A stretch of 64,000 bases of DNA, from positions 1 through 64,000 of the forward strand of contig SHZU01000011.1 in NCBI GenBank assembly GCA_009692115.1, in the 5' to 3' direction. A program made the position numbers and the translations under genes. Positions 34,810-42,182 of the stretch are shown here, piece by piece (the first letter of the stretch is position 1; every line of letters starts with the position of its first letter). The stretch comes from Gemmatimonadota bacterium (lineage in GTDB: Bacteria; Gemmatimonadota; Gemmatimonadetes; Gemmatimonadales; GWC2-71-9). The notes beneath the pieces were generated by a model. It saw nothing but the letters and a program-made list of their open reading frames with translations, did not search any database and was not told where the DNA came from.

Positions 34810-37086
34810 CTAGAAAGTGATCCGATACAGCAGGCTGACGTTGCGCCCCGGCTGCGGGGCAATCTCTTTGATTCGGGAGAGATGGTCCCGGTACTGCTTG
34901 TTGCCAACGTTGTCGACCCTGAGGGTGAAGGTGTGGAACTGCCCGCCGATCAGGGTCCGAAATCCGGCGTGCAGGTCCCCAACCACGTACCCTGCAGTCG
35001 GGGTCTCGAAATCGCCCACGCGGGCTTGGCGGGCGGCCCAACGAGCCCCGGCGCCGGCGAACACGTTCGGCGTTTCGTAGCGGAGTTCTGCGGTTCCAAA
35101 GGCCGGTGGGATCAGTGGCGGCTCGGAGGCCGCCGGAACAAACGTGGTGTCCGGTGGGTCGGAACTGATGACGGGGATAGCGGCCCGGACCTTGGTGAAG
35201 ACGGCGGCCACATAGGATGCGGTGGCTTCGAACGCCAGCCGGCGCGCCAGCACGATTTCGACGGTACCCTCGGCGCCGGTGAACCGGGCGGCCTCGTTGG
35301 TGAATTGGAACAACGGGCGTCCGCCTTGGCGGCCGATCACCGCCCGGCCCCGGCTCGACGGGAAGATGTAGTTCGAGAGCCGGTTCCTGAACCCGGCCAC
35401 TTCAGCCCGCACCCCGCTCCGTTCGAGGCGGACGAATCCGTCAATGCCGAGGCCGGCCTCCGCCGTGAGTCGGGGATCGCCGACGTCATACGAGTTCGAG
35501 GCCAGGTGGGGCCCGTTGGAATACAACTCATTGAAATCCGGCGTCCGGTACGCCCGGGCGATGCTCCCGCCCGCTTTGAAGCCACCGCCCAGATCCGCGA
35601 GGCCACCGAACGACGCCGAGAAGGACCCGAAGGTCCGCGGCACGGTCGACACCCGATCCGCGCCGACGCTGATCGTGGTGATCCGTCGGGGCTCATAGCG
35701 GGCCACGTCGTACCGCACGCCCGCTTGGATCCGGATCGGACCGGTGCCGAACTCTTGAATCACGAAGCCCGCGACCGAGAAGTCGCGGGTCGACGGGGTG
35801 CGGAGGGTGCCCCCGGTCTCGATGTCGCGGAATTGCCCCGCGAAACCGATCGCGCCGCTCTTGGCGCCAAGGAACCGCCGGTGGCGGGCCGTTAGGTTGA
35901 CCGTGGCGAAGTCCTGCCGGAACCGGGTTCCGACCGCGCCGCTCGGTTCGGCCTCGGTATGCCGGTAGAACGTGACCGCCGCGTCCGCTCGGAGGCTTTC
36001 CCACCGACCGGCGGCCGGATGGCGCTCGGCGGTTGACCGGATCGAATGGCGCTGCATCGCGATATCGACGCCGGTCGGGTGGCCTCCCACGAAACCGCCG
36101 GGAATCCCGTAGTCGGTGTCATAAAAACGATAGGACACTCCGGCATGTCCGCGCTCGCCGATCCAGGAGGCGCCGGCGGCCACATCGACCGTCGACACGC
36201 CGGTGTTCACCAGCGGCCCCGCCGGCGTGCGGGTGTCGCCGGCGCCCCGGAAGGTCCCCTCGATCCGGCCGGTGACCCGCCGGCCAAAGGCCCGGGTCGC
36301 GAAGCCGCCGAGTGCCGCGCCCCGATTGACCGAGCTGGCTTGGGCCGAGATCGTCCCGTGGAGGGCGTCCGGCAGGGTGGCGGGGATTTCCTCGCGGACG
36401 ACGTTGACCACGCCGCCTAACGCGCTCGACCCGTACAGGAGGGACATCGGTCCCCGCACCACTTCGATCCGCTGGGCCGTCAGGGGGTCCACCGTGATGG
36501 CATGGTCCGCGGACGTCGACGCGAGATCACCGGCCCGAATGCCGTCCTGGAGCATGACCACCCGGTCGCCGCTCAGGCCCCGGATGACGGGCTGCGCCGT
36601 CGACGGGCTGATGCCCCCCGACGCAACGCCGGGCTGATGGCGGAGCGAGGCGGCGACGGTGCCGTCGAGCTGGCGGTCGAGGGCGGCCGCGCTGACCACC
36701 GACGTCGGGCTCAAGGCGTCGCTTTGCGCTCGGGCGCCGACGCCCCCAACGGTCACGATCTCCTCCAGTTGGAGCACGGACTCCGGCAGGACGATCGCCA
36801 GGTCGACAGTGTCCGCGGCCCGAACCGCCACGACGGCGGAGTAGGCCCGGTACCCGATCGCCGAGACCATGATCCGGTGGGTTCCCGTGGGGACGCCGGC
36901 GATGAGGAACCGGCCGTCAGCGTGGGTGGTTTCGCTGCCGTGTTGGTTGAGAATCCGAACCAGCGCGGTTTGAATCGGGCGGCCGTCCTCGGCGGTGACG
37001 ACGCGACCGCGAACGACGCCGGCGGGGGATTGTGCCATCACGAGCGTCGGCACCAACGCGATCCATCCGAATGACCAGGTACGCAT
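34810..37086 (-). CDS. TonB-dependent outer-membrane receptor (ZnuD-like)
   Basis: 758 residues. Signal peptide ending VMAQ, then a carboxypeptidase-regulatory-like beta-sandwich (GVVRGRVVTAEDGRPIQTAL, residues 22-100), a plug domain (VRGLSGDRVVMLQDGIRAGD, EVVRGPMSLLYGSSALGGVV) and a 22-strand barrel ending in LLYRITF with terminal Phe. Size and the small gene cluster with a MerC-like protein resemble zinc receptors such as ZnuD, although heme or another metal complex cannot be excluded. The His-containing loop HSIRSTAERHPAAG would suit metal binding. Candidate structured RNA lies 51 bases upstream. Confidence 0.85.
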   Translation of the reverse strand: MRTWSFGWIALVPTLVMAQSPAGVVRGRVVTAEDGRPIQTALVRILNQHGSETTHADGRFLIAGVPTGTHRIMVSAIGYRAYSAVVAVRAADTVDLAIVLPESVLQLEEIVTVGGVGARAQSDALSPTSVVSAAALDRQLDGTVAASLRHQPGVASGGISPSTAQPVIRGLSGDRVVMLQDGIRAGDLASTSADHAITVDPLTAQRIEVVRGPMSLLYGSSALGGVVNVVREEIPATLPDALHGTISAQASSVNRGAALGGFATRAFGRRVTGRIEGTFRGAGDTRTPAGPLVNTGVSTVDVAAGASWIGERGHAGVSYRFYDTDYGIPGGFVGGHPTGVDIAMQRHSIRSTAERHPAAGRWESLRADAAVTFYRHTEAEPSGAVGTRFRQDFATVNLTARHRRFLGAKSGAIGFAGQFRDIETGGTLRTPSTRDFSVAGFVIQEFGTGPIRIQAGVRYDVARYEPRRITTISVGADRVSTVPRTFGSFSASFGGLADLGGGFKAGGSIARAYRTPDFNELYSNGPHLASNSYDVGDPRLTAEAGLGIDGFVRLERSGVRAEVAGFRNRLSNYIFPSSRGRAVIGRQGGRPLFQFTNEAARFTGAEGTVEIVLARRLAFEATASYVAAVFTKVRAAIPVISSDPPDTTFVPAASEPPLIPPAFGTAELRYETPNVFAGAGARWAARQARVGDFETPTAGYVVGDLHAGFRTLIGGQFHTFTLRVDNVGNKQYRDHLSRIKEIAPQPGRNVSLLYRITF

Positions 37087-37136
37087 AGCGAGTGTGCCAT
37101 TTCCGGGCGGACCGGTTGCCCGGGACGCCCTCGCTT

Positions 37137-37215
37137 GCTTCGGTGACCGGCGAACGCCATCGCGAACCCGATGCGTGACTACCCCCGGTCAGGATCGACC
37201 GGTGGCTACCGAAGC
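37137..37215 (-). ncRNA. Candidate structured 5' leader (three-way junction)
   Basis: The outer arms GCTTCGGT (37137-37144 on plus) and ACCGAAGC (37208-37215) are perfectly complementary over 8 bp. Between them lie two hairpins: CCGGTC-AGGATC-GACCGG (perfect 6 bp, 37186-37203 region) and a 7-bp stem CGC(C)ATCG/CGATGCG with one bulge (37155-37175 region). Together they make a closed three-way junction about 79 nt long, 51 bases upstream of the TonB receptor ATG. I could not match it to cobalamin, TPP, SAM or NiCo motifs. The pairing is seen; a regulatory role is inferred. Confidence 0.4.
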
Positions 37216-37245
37216 ACTACTTGTGTTGGGATTTGGTGCCGAGAA

Positions 37246-37572
37246 CTACGCGTGGACCGGGGGGGCGCGGGATGAATGAGCCCGGAGGCGGGCCGCCGGG
37301 AATACCATCGGGCCGAAATAGCATCCGGCCCGGACCGGATCGACGAAGGCCGCGGGGGACGGCTGCTGCGCCGACGACACCGCCTGGGCCAGCAACGGCG
37401 TGCCCACGACGCAGTGATCGACGTGATGGTTGGTCGTCGCGGCTTCGACGTGGGCCACCTGCACCCCGTCTTCCGCGTGATGGGTGAGTTCGAGTGCCGC
37501 GGGTACTCCTCCGGAGAGGAGCACCGCCGTTGCCACCCACCGCCGCAAGTTCGACCACCAACTACGAGGCAT
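37246..37572 (-). CDS. Small secreted His-rich protein
   Basis: 108 residues. Hydrophobic start (WVATAVLLSGGVPAALEL) and a His-containing mature part: THHAEDGVQVAHVEAATTNHHVDHC. Such short His/Cys-rich exported proteins are often found beside metal-uptake TonB receptors. No named family. ATG at 37572 follows the DHS-like gene by 13 bases; TTAACT close by suggests a -10, and a palindrome (37594-37606) lies just upstream. First gene of the putative metal cluster, followed by the structured leader and TonB receptor. Confidence 0.65.
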   Translation of the reverse strand: MPRSWWSNLRRWVATAVLLSGGVPAALELTHHAEDGVQVAHVEAATTNHHVDHCVVGTPLLAQAVSSAQQPSPAAFVDPVRAGCYFGPMVFPAARLRAHSSRAPPVHA

Positions 37573-37585
37573 GAGTTAAATCTAC

Positions 37586-38569
37586 CTACGGCCTTGCCTG
37601 AGGCAATGGGGCGAGCGGCTCGATCCCGGGTTCCGTTAGGCCCCAGACCACCAGCGGCATCATGATTTCGTGGTGCCCGGTGATCTGAACGCCCTCGCCG
37701 CCGGCTTGGGTGGGGCGTTTGACGACGTTCATGGCCGGCCGGTAATGTCGGATCATGTCGAAATCCGCCGCCAGGAAATTGGTTGGCTTTCCGCCACCGA
37801 GGTTTCGCGCCACCGTCAGGGCCTTGAGGAACACCTCCGGCATGATCACGGCGCTGCCCCAGTTGAGCACCGCGCCGCCCTCGTCCAGATCCGGGAGTGA
37901 TCCGGCTAAGCGGTCAAAGTCCTTCATGGCCGTGGCGCCGATCGCGGCCCCATCGGCGGCGGGATGCTGATGAATGATTTCGGCGCCGATGGCGGGATGG
38001 ACCGTGACCGGAACGCCCGCGTCCAGGGCGCCGAGCAGCACGCTGGCGTCGCGACCCGGTAACGCCGCCCGGCCGGCGAGCCCTCGGGTCAGTCCCTCGC
38101 CGAGCCCGAGGCCCTGATCGGCGGCGGCGCGAATCGCCGCGTTCATCTCCGTGCCGGTCTCTTCGGCCATGCCGAAGGTGCCATCGCCCAAGCCGGCCTC
38201 GACGTCTTCACTGGTCCCACCGAAGGCCGCCAGTTCGAAGTCATGGATCGCGGCCGCGCCGTTCATCGCGATGTGGGTCACGATGCCGCGCTCGAGCAGG
38301 ACCCGGATCAGGGGGCCGAGTCCGACCTTGATGACATGCCCGCCCAGTAACAGGACGACGCCCCGGCGGCGGGCCGCCGCGGACCGAACCCGGTCGATTA
38401 CCAATCGGAGGTCTCGAGCCGCGAGTAGGTTCGGCATCGCGGCCAGGAATCCGGCAAACGACCGGTCCGCTCCCGGCACCAGAGCCAGGAGTGACGGGTC
38501 GACTTTGTTGGAACGGAGCGTGATCGGAACGGTTATAACGCGGGCACGATCGGCTTCGCGGTACCTCAC
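37586..38569 (-). CDS. Conserved protein resembling deoxyhypusine-synthase-like/DHS-fold proteins
   Basis: 327 residues. Prominent blocks are VVLLLGGHVIKVGLGPLI, THIAMNGAAAIHDFELA, GDGTFGMAEETGTEMN and TVHPAIGAEIIHQHP. These recall a widespread uncharacterised bacterial family with a nucleotide-binding DHS-type fold. I am sure of it being a real, conserved-looking protein but not of its activity. The GTG at 38569 (VRYREADRARV) is the start, two bases after the DUF3108 stop. An internal GTTAGGC complement occurs near its 3' end. It sits in an operon with glycosyltransferases upstream. Confidence 0.7.
   Translation of the reverse strand: MRYREADRARVITVPITLRSNKVDPSLLALVPGADRSFAGFLAAMPNLLAARDLRLVIDRVRSAAARRRGVVLLLGGHVIKVGLGPLIRVLLERGIVTHIAMNGAAAIHDFELAAFGGTSEDVEAGLGDGTFGMAEETGTEMNAAIRAAADQGLGLGEGLTRGLAGRAALPGRDASVLLGALDAGVPVTVHPAIGAEIIHQHPAADGAAIGATAMKDFDRLAGSLPDLDEGGAVLNWGSAVIMPEVFLKALTVARNLGGGKPTNFLAADFDMIRHYRPAMNVVKRPTQAGGEGVQITGHHEIMMPLVVWGLTEPGIEPLAPLPQARP
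37594..37606. promoter_or_regulatory. Palindrome TTGCCTGAGGCAA before the metal cluster
   Basis: Perfect 5-bp arms with a 3-base centre, 22 bases upstream of the ATG at 37572 and within the last codons of the DHS-like gene. Its location fits an operator for the small secreted protein and downstream TonB cluster, possibly for a Fur/Zur- or MerR-type regulator; not a match to a consensus I know. Confidence 0.35.
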
Positions 38570-38571
38570 CC

Positions 38572-39321
38572 TCAGTCGGCCGGCGCGAAGGTCATCTGGG
38601 CCAGCCGGAGGGTGACGGTGCCGAAAGCCAACTTGGAGCGGATCTGGACCGGGATCCGGCGGGCGTCGTCGGTAATCCAGAGCCGAGCCTCGGCCCGGTC
38701 GGCAAACATCCCCCGGTCGTCGATGACCGGATTCAAGACGAAGCACCGGACTTTGGTGCCGTCGGGTAAATCCATTTCCTCCATCTTCAGCACCCGGATC
38801 AGCAACGGGTTCTTGTCGTCCATGAAATAGTTCTCGAACCGATAGGCCTTGCCCACTTCGAGCGGCGTGGTCCGGACGAAATAGAGGAGCGACGCATCGT
38901 CGAGCGGATGAGTCGGCGTCGCCTGGGTGCCGTCTTTGCCTCGTTGCCGGTAAAAGCCTGAATCGGGAAAGATGTCGTAATCGCGGAGCCGGTTCTTGTT
39001 GTTCTCGGTGTTGTCGTTCCGGAAGCGAAGCGACTTGAAATCGGTAACCGTGGTCCATGACTCGAGCGTGTTCTTGATCCGGAACAAGAAATTGCCGCCT
39101 TCGAGCTGGAACCGGAATTTGTAGGTCGGCTCGCCCCGGACGGTGTCGAGGCCGGCCACTCGGATCGAGGCTTCCCCGAGCTTCAGCATTCCGATCTTGG
39201 CCGAATACTCGAAGAGCTCGCCGACGGCGAAGGGGTGTTTCGGGGTTCGGCACTCGGCGCCCGGCGCTCGGCACTCGGCGGGGAGCAAGAGGGAGGTCAG
39301 GGATACCAGCAGGGCGATCAT
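38572..39321 (-). CDS. DUF3108 family periplasmic protein with repeat-derived N-terminus
   Basis: 249 residues. The body (FAVGELFEYSAKIGMLKLG, then FRFQLEGGNFLFRIKNTLES) matches the DUF3108 fold, a beta-rich exported domain related to lipoprotein-transport folds. The signal sequence is short (MIALLVSLTSLLLPA) and is followed by a heptad produced by the genomic heptanucleotide repeat (AECRAPGAECRTP) before the domain begins. The cysteines after LLPA could create a lipobox-like site. The ATG overlaps the glycosyltransferase stop (ATGA). Its precise role is unknown; possibly envelope biogenesis. Confidence 0.8.
   Translation of the reverse strand: MIALLVSLTSLLLPAECRAPGAECRTPKHPFAVGELFEYSAKIGMLKLGEASIRVAGLDTVRGEPTYKFRFQLEGGNFLFRIKNTLESWTTVTDFKSLRFRNDNTENNKNRLRDYDIFPDSGFYRQRGKDGTQATPTHPLDDASLLYFVRTTPLEVGKAYRFENYFMDDKNPLLIRVLKMEEMDLPDGTKVRCFVLNPVIDDRGMFADRAEARLWITDDARRIPVQIRSKLAFGTVTLRLAQMTFAPAD
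39245..39279. repeat. Heptanucleotide repeat inside the DUF3108 gene
   Basis: Five units (GTTCGGC, ACTCGGC, GCCCGGC, GCTCGGC, ACTCGGC) occupy the codons immediately after the DUF3108 signal peptide on the complementary strand. Largest copy together with 56634-56668. Confidence 0.78.
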
Positions 39322-40097
39322 GCGTCTTGGCCTTTCTCGCGGCGCTTGGCTCGGGGGGCGCTTCGTTCAGCGGCGACGGCTTTTCGAACTACGCTGCTCG
39401 AGCGCCACAGGTCGCGGGCGGTGGGCCAAGGGTCGACTCTCGTGGCTCGGGCTTTGAGATCGTGCCGTTCCGGGAAGGAGACGGTGTCGATCTGCCGGGC
39501 ATGCACGGCGGTTCGCCCGACCAACTCGGCGTTGGCGGCCCAGCCGTCCGAGAGCAGGACCCGATCGGGCCGGTTGAACACCGATTTGAGCGCGGCGAGG
39601 CGGAAGCCGATGTACCCGGAGGTCGGGTCTCGAACCCCGTCGACTCCGGCGCTTCGGCCGAGGAGGTATTTGCTCCATCGGCGGGTCCAGCGATAGGGGC
39701 GTTCCCACTTCGGATCGATGGCGCCTTCGCCGACGACCAAGTCGGCCCCGCTGTCGAGCTTCTTGGCGAAATCGCCGAGGAACTCGGGTCCGTGGGCAAA
39801 ATCGCCGTGCATCAAGATCGCGCCGTCGCGCTTATGACGATCCGATAACTCGAGGGCTTGGCGGAGCAACGCCTCGACGGTGGCCGCATAGCCTTGAGCG
39901 GTGCGGTCGGCCCGAATGGTCAGCGGCAAGACTTCGGCGTAGGTCGCCAGGACCTCCGCGGTATGGTCGCTCGAGCCGTCGTTGCCGACCAGGACGTGAT
40001 ACTCCCGGCCGAGGGCTTCGAAGGCCCTCCGAACTTTCCAGAGCACGAGCCCGATGGTTTCGGCTTCATCTCGGCTCGGAATACAGACGTAAATCAT
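39318..40097 (-). CDS. Family 2 glycosyltransferase
   Basis: 259 residues of GT-A fold. YVCIPSRDEAETIGLVLWKV begins the nucleotide-sugar-binding strand, with VGNDGSSDHTAEVL and the DxD-like DGAILMHGDFAHGPEFL. DPTSGYIGFRLAALK is the acceptor-side motif of the dolichyl-phosphate-mannose-synthase-like group. No membrane spans. It starts three bases after the upstream glycosyltransferase. With DUF3108 and GT4 it may build a glycan or glycolipid; specific product unknown. Confidence 0.86.
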   Translation of the reverse strand: MIYVCIPSRDEAETIGLVLWKVRRAFEALGREYHVLVGNDGSSDHTAEVLATYAEVLPLTIRADRTAQGYAATVEALLRQALELSDRHKRDGAILMHGDFAHGPEFLGDFAKKLDSGADLVVGEGAIDPKWERPYRWTRRWSKYLLGRSAGVDGVRDPTSGYIGFRLAALKSVFNRPDRVLLSDGWAANAELVGRTAVHARQIDTVSFPERHDLKARATRVDPWPTARDLWRSSSVVRKAVAAERSAPRAKRREKGQDA

Positions 40098-40100
40098 TCT

Positions 40101-41180
40101 CTACCAACGTTCTAGGACAACGGAACGATACACCTGGAGGACCCCGGCTGCCATCCCGGAGTCGGTGAACCGGGCCACCGATTCAAGGCCTTTGGCCACG
40201 AGGCGGTTCCGAAGGTCGCCGCTGGCAATAACCTGCGCGATTCCCTCGGCTAAGCCGGCCACGTCGCCCGGAGGGACCAATACCCCGGCTCCGTCGCGGA
40301 GCAACTCCGGGATGCCGCCGGCCCCCGTGGCAACCACGGGGATTCGGAGCGCCTGGGCATCGAGGATCGTGGTGCCGAGCCCCTCCTGGATCGAGGTCAG
40401 GACGAAAACCGTCCCGGCGGCGATCAGCTGGCGCGGCTCGTTGATCTGGCCGAGGAAATGGATGATCGGGGTGATCCCGAGGTCGCGGGCCAAGGCTTCC
40501 AGTTCGGTCCGAAGGATGCCGTCACCGACCAAAGCCCAATGCAAGTCGGGAAACCGGTGGCGGAGCCGGGCGGCCGTTCGGAGCAACGTGGCGTGGTCTT
40601 TTTCGCGGGTCAGCGCCGCGACGGTGACGACCAAGGGCCCGTGCGGTGGAAGTCCCAGGGCCGTCCGGGTCGGGTTCTGCCTAACGTCGATGGCGGCGAC
40701 GAGATCGATCCCGGAGTGAACCACGGTAATCCGGGCGGGATCGATCCCGTCGGCCACCAGGGTGTGGCGGACCGCCTCAGAGATGGCGATCACGGCCGCC
40801 GCGTTGGTCCAGAACCCGCGCCGGCGGAGGGGGAGATTGGTCCGTCGGGTTACGATCACGGGTGACCGGGAAACCAGGGATGCCAGGCCCGCGAGGGTGA
40901 GTGCGTGGGCGTCATGGGCGTGGAGGATCGAGCGGGCGCGGGACGTTTCGGCGATGGCCGCCACCAGGGCCCGCGGTGACAAACCAGCCCGCCACCCGAC
41001 GGCTCGGGCCGGGACCCCGGCGGTTTGGAGTTCGGCGGCCAGGCGGCTCCCGGCGGTGGTGATGACCAACTGATCGAGCCCGAGCCGGCCGAGGGCCCGG
41101 GCCAAGAGAAGCACCTGCCGCTGCCCACCCCGCCACTCCCGGCCGGAGGCGAGATGGACGATCCGCGGTAGGCCGGTCAC
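40101..41180 (-). CDS. Family 4 (GT-B) glycosyltransferase
   Basis: 359 residues. HLASGREWRGGQRQVLLLAR at the N-terminus, and the C-terminal nucleotide-sugar site with EGLGTTILDAQALRIPVVAT (the E-x7-E element near residues 270-280) plus ALTREKDHATLLRTAARL. Retaining GT4 enzymes add hexoses to lipid or polysaccharide acceptors. The ATG overlaps the upstream lipoprotein stop (ATGA). A GTTAGGC octamer lies inside. Confidence 0.88.
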   Translation of the reverse strand: MTGLPRIVHLASGREWRGGQRQVLLLARALGRLGLDQLVITTAGSRLAAELQTAGVPARAVGWRAGLSPRALVAAIAETSRARSILHAHDAHALTLAGLASLVSRSPVIVTRRTNLPLRRRGFWTNAAAVIAISEAVRHTLVADGIDPARITVVHSGIDLVAAIDVRQNPTRTALGLPPHGPLVVTVAALTREKDHATLLRTAARLRHRFPDLHWALVGDGILRTELEALARDLGITPIIHFLGQINEPRQLIAAGTVFVLTSIQEGLGTTILDAQALRIPVVATGAGGIPELLRDGAGVLVPPGDVAGLAEGIAQVIASGDLRNRLVAKGLESVARFTDSGMAAGVLQVYRSVVLERW

Positions 41181-41656
41181 CGCCTCAGCGAATCAGGGAA
41201 AAAGGGACAGCGCCCGTCCTGAAACCCGGCGGTCTGGGTCTCGAGGCCGATCATCGGGATGACCCGGGCTCCGATATGGACCGAGCCCAGCGTCGGCGCC
41301 CCGGGAATGGGAAGCCCCTCGTACAGCAACACTCCCTGGACTCCGAGGACCCGGTCCGACAACAGCACCCCGAAGCCGGGAACCGGCTGATCGGGCAGGG
41401 GCCCGTCCACTCCGACGACCCAGCCCGAGTCGGCGTTGCCCACCAAGGCGCGCTGGGCTTGGCCCGCCACCACCCGAACCGCGAGAACCGGCGGCATCGT
41501 CGCCGGCGCGGCACTGAGGGTCGTGCCGGGTTTGGTGAATTCTTCGAGCAGCATGGTTGGTCCCGCCAGGGAAAAAATCCCGCACCGGGTACCCTGATTG
41601 GACCAGCCGCAGGAGGCGAGGGTGGCGACAAGCGAGAGGCAAACCGGGACCCGCAC
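41177..41656 (-). CDS. Hypothetical lipoprotein
   Basis: About 159 residues. The GTG at 41656 gives a clean lipoprotein signal (RVPVCLSLVATLASC). An ATG at 41707 would add 17 odd residues and leave only 10 bases to the divergent gene at 41718; the GTG is preferred but this is not settled. The mature protein has LLYEGLPIPGAPTLGSVHIG and ends QDGRCPFFPDSLRR. I do not recognise it. First gene of the glycosyltransferase operon. Confidence 0.6.
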   Translation of the reverse strand: MRVPVCLSLVATLASCGWSNQGTRCGIFSLAGPTMLLEEFTKPGTTLSAAPATMPPVLAVRVVAGQAQRALVGNADSGWVVGVDGPLPDQPVPGFGVLLSDRVLGVQGVLLYEGLPIPGAPTLGSVHIGARVIPMIGLETQTAGFQDGRCPFFPDSLRR

Positions 41657-41717
41657 CGAGAACCGTCCGTCCGAATGGTTCCCAAAGATACCCTCGGGCG
41701 GTAACATTCGTTGCCCT

Positions 41718-42182
41718 ATGGGAATCGATGATCTCAAAGCGCGATTCAGGGGGGGCGCCTGGCACGACGCCCTCGTCGACCTCCGGGTCGGCCTCAAGGA
41801 CCTGAAGGACGCTCTCGACAAGACCGCGCGGGACCTCACCGCCGAACGCGAACAACTGACCATGGCCGAACGCCGGGGCCAATTGGCCGAGGACATCGGG
41901 GACGCCGAAACCGCGGCGATTGCCCGCCAGTTTGCCGACAAACATCGCCAGCGGGTGGACCTCCTCGACCGGAAACTCGGCGTCCAGCGTGATGAACTCA
42001 CGCTGGCCGAGCAGGAATTCGAGGCCGTCTCGGCGCAGCAACGGTCCGCCGGACCAGGGGTGCCGGAGCCACCGGACGAAGACCCCGGCCTCCTCAAGGC
42101 CAAGATCGATCGAGAAGCGGCTCGAGCCGCGGTCGATACCCAACTCGAACTGCTCAAGAAGAAAATGGGGAAGGGCTCGTGA
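41718..42182 (+). CDS. Coiled-coil protein of unknown function
   Basis: 154 residues, highly charged and almost entirely helical, with long heptad runs (KDLKDALDKTARDLTAEREQ, then QRVDLLDRKLGVQRDELTLA). A Pro-rich linker (GPGVPEPPDEDPG) separates a C-terminal helix ending LELLKKKMGKGS. No family recognised. Its stop overlaps the POT transporter GTG start, so the two are co-translated. Confidence 0.75.
   Translation: MGIDDLKARFRGGAWHDALVDLRVGLKDLKDALDKTARDLTAEREQLTMAERRGQLAEDIGDAETAAIARQFADKHRQRVDLLDRKLGVQRDELTLAEQEFEAVSAQQRSAGPGVPEPPDEDPGLLKAKIDREAARAAVDTQLELLKKKMGKGS

Noticed and set aside
37137-37215. Possible tRNA in the structured leader
   Set aside because: It has an 8-bp closing stem, but no D-arm, no T-loop consensus and no anticodon arm in either strand.
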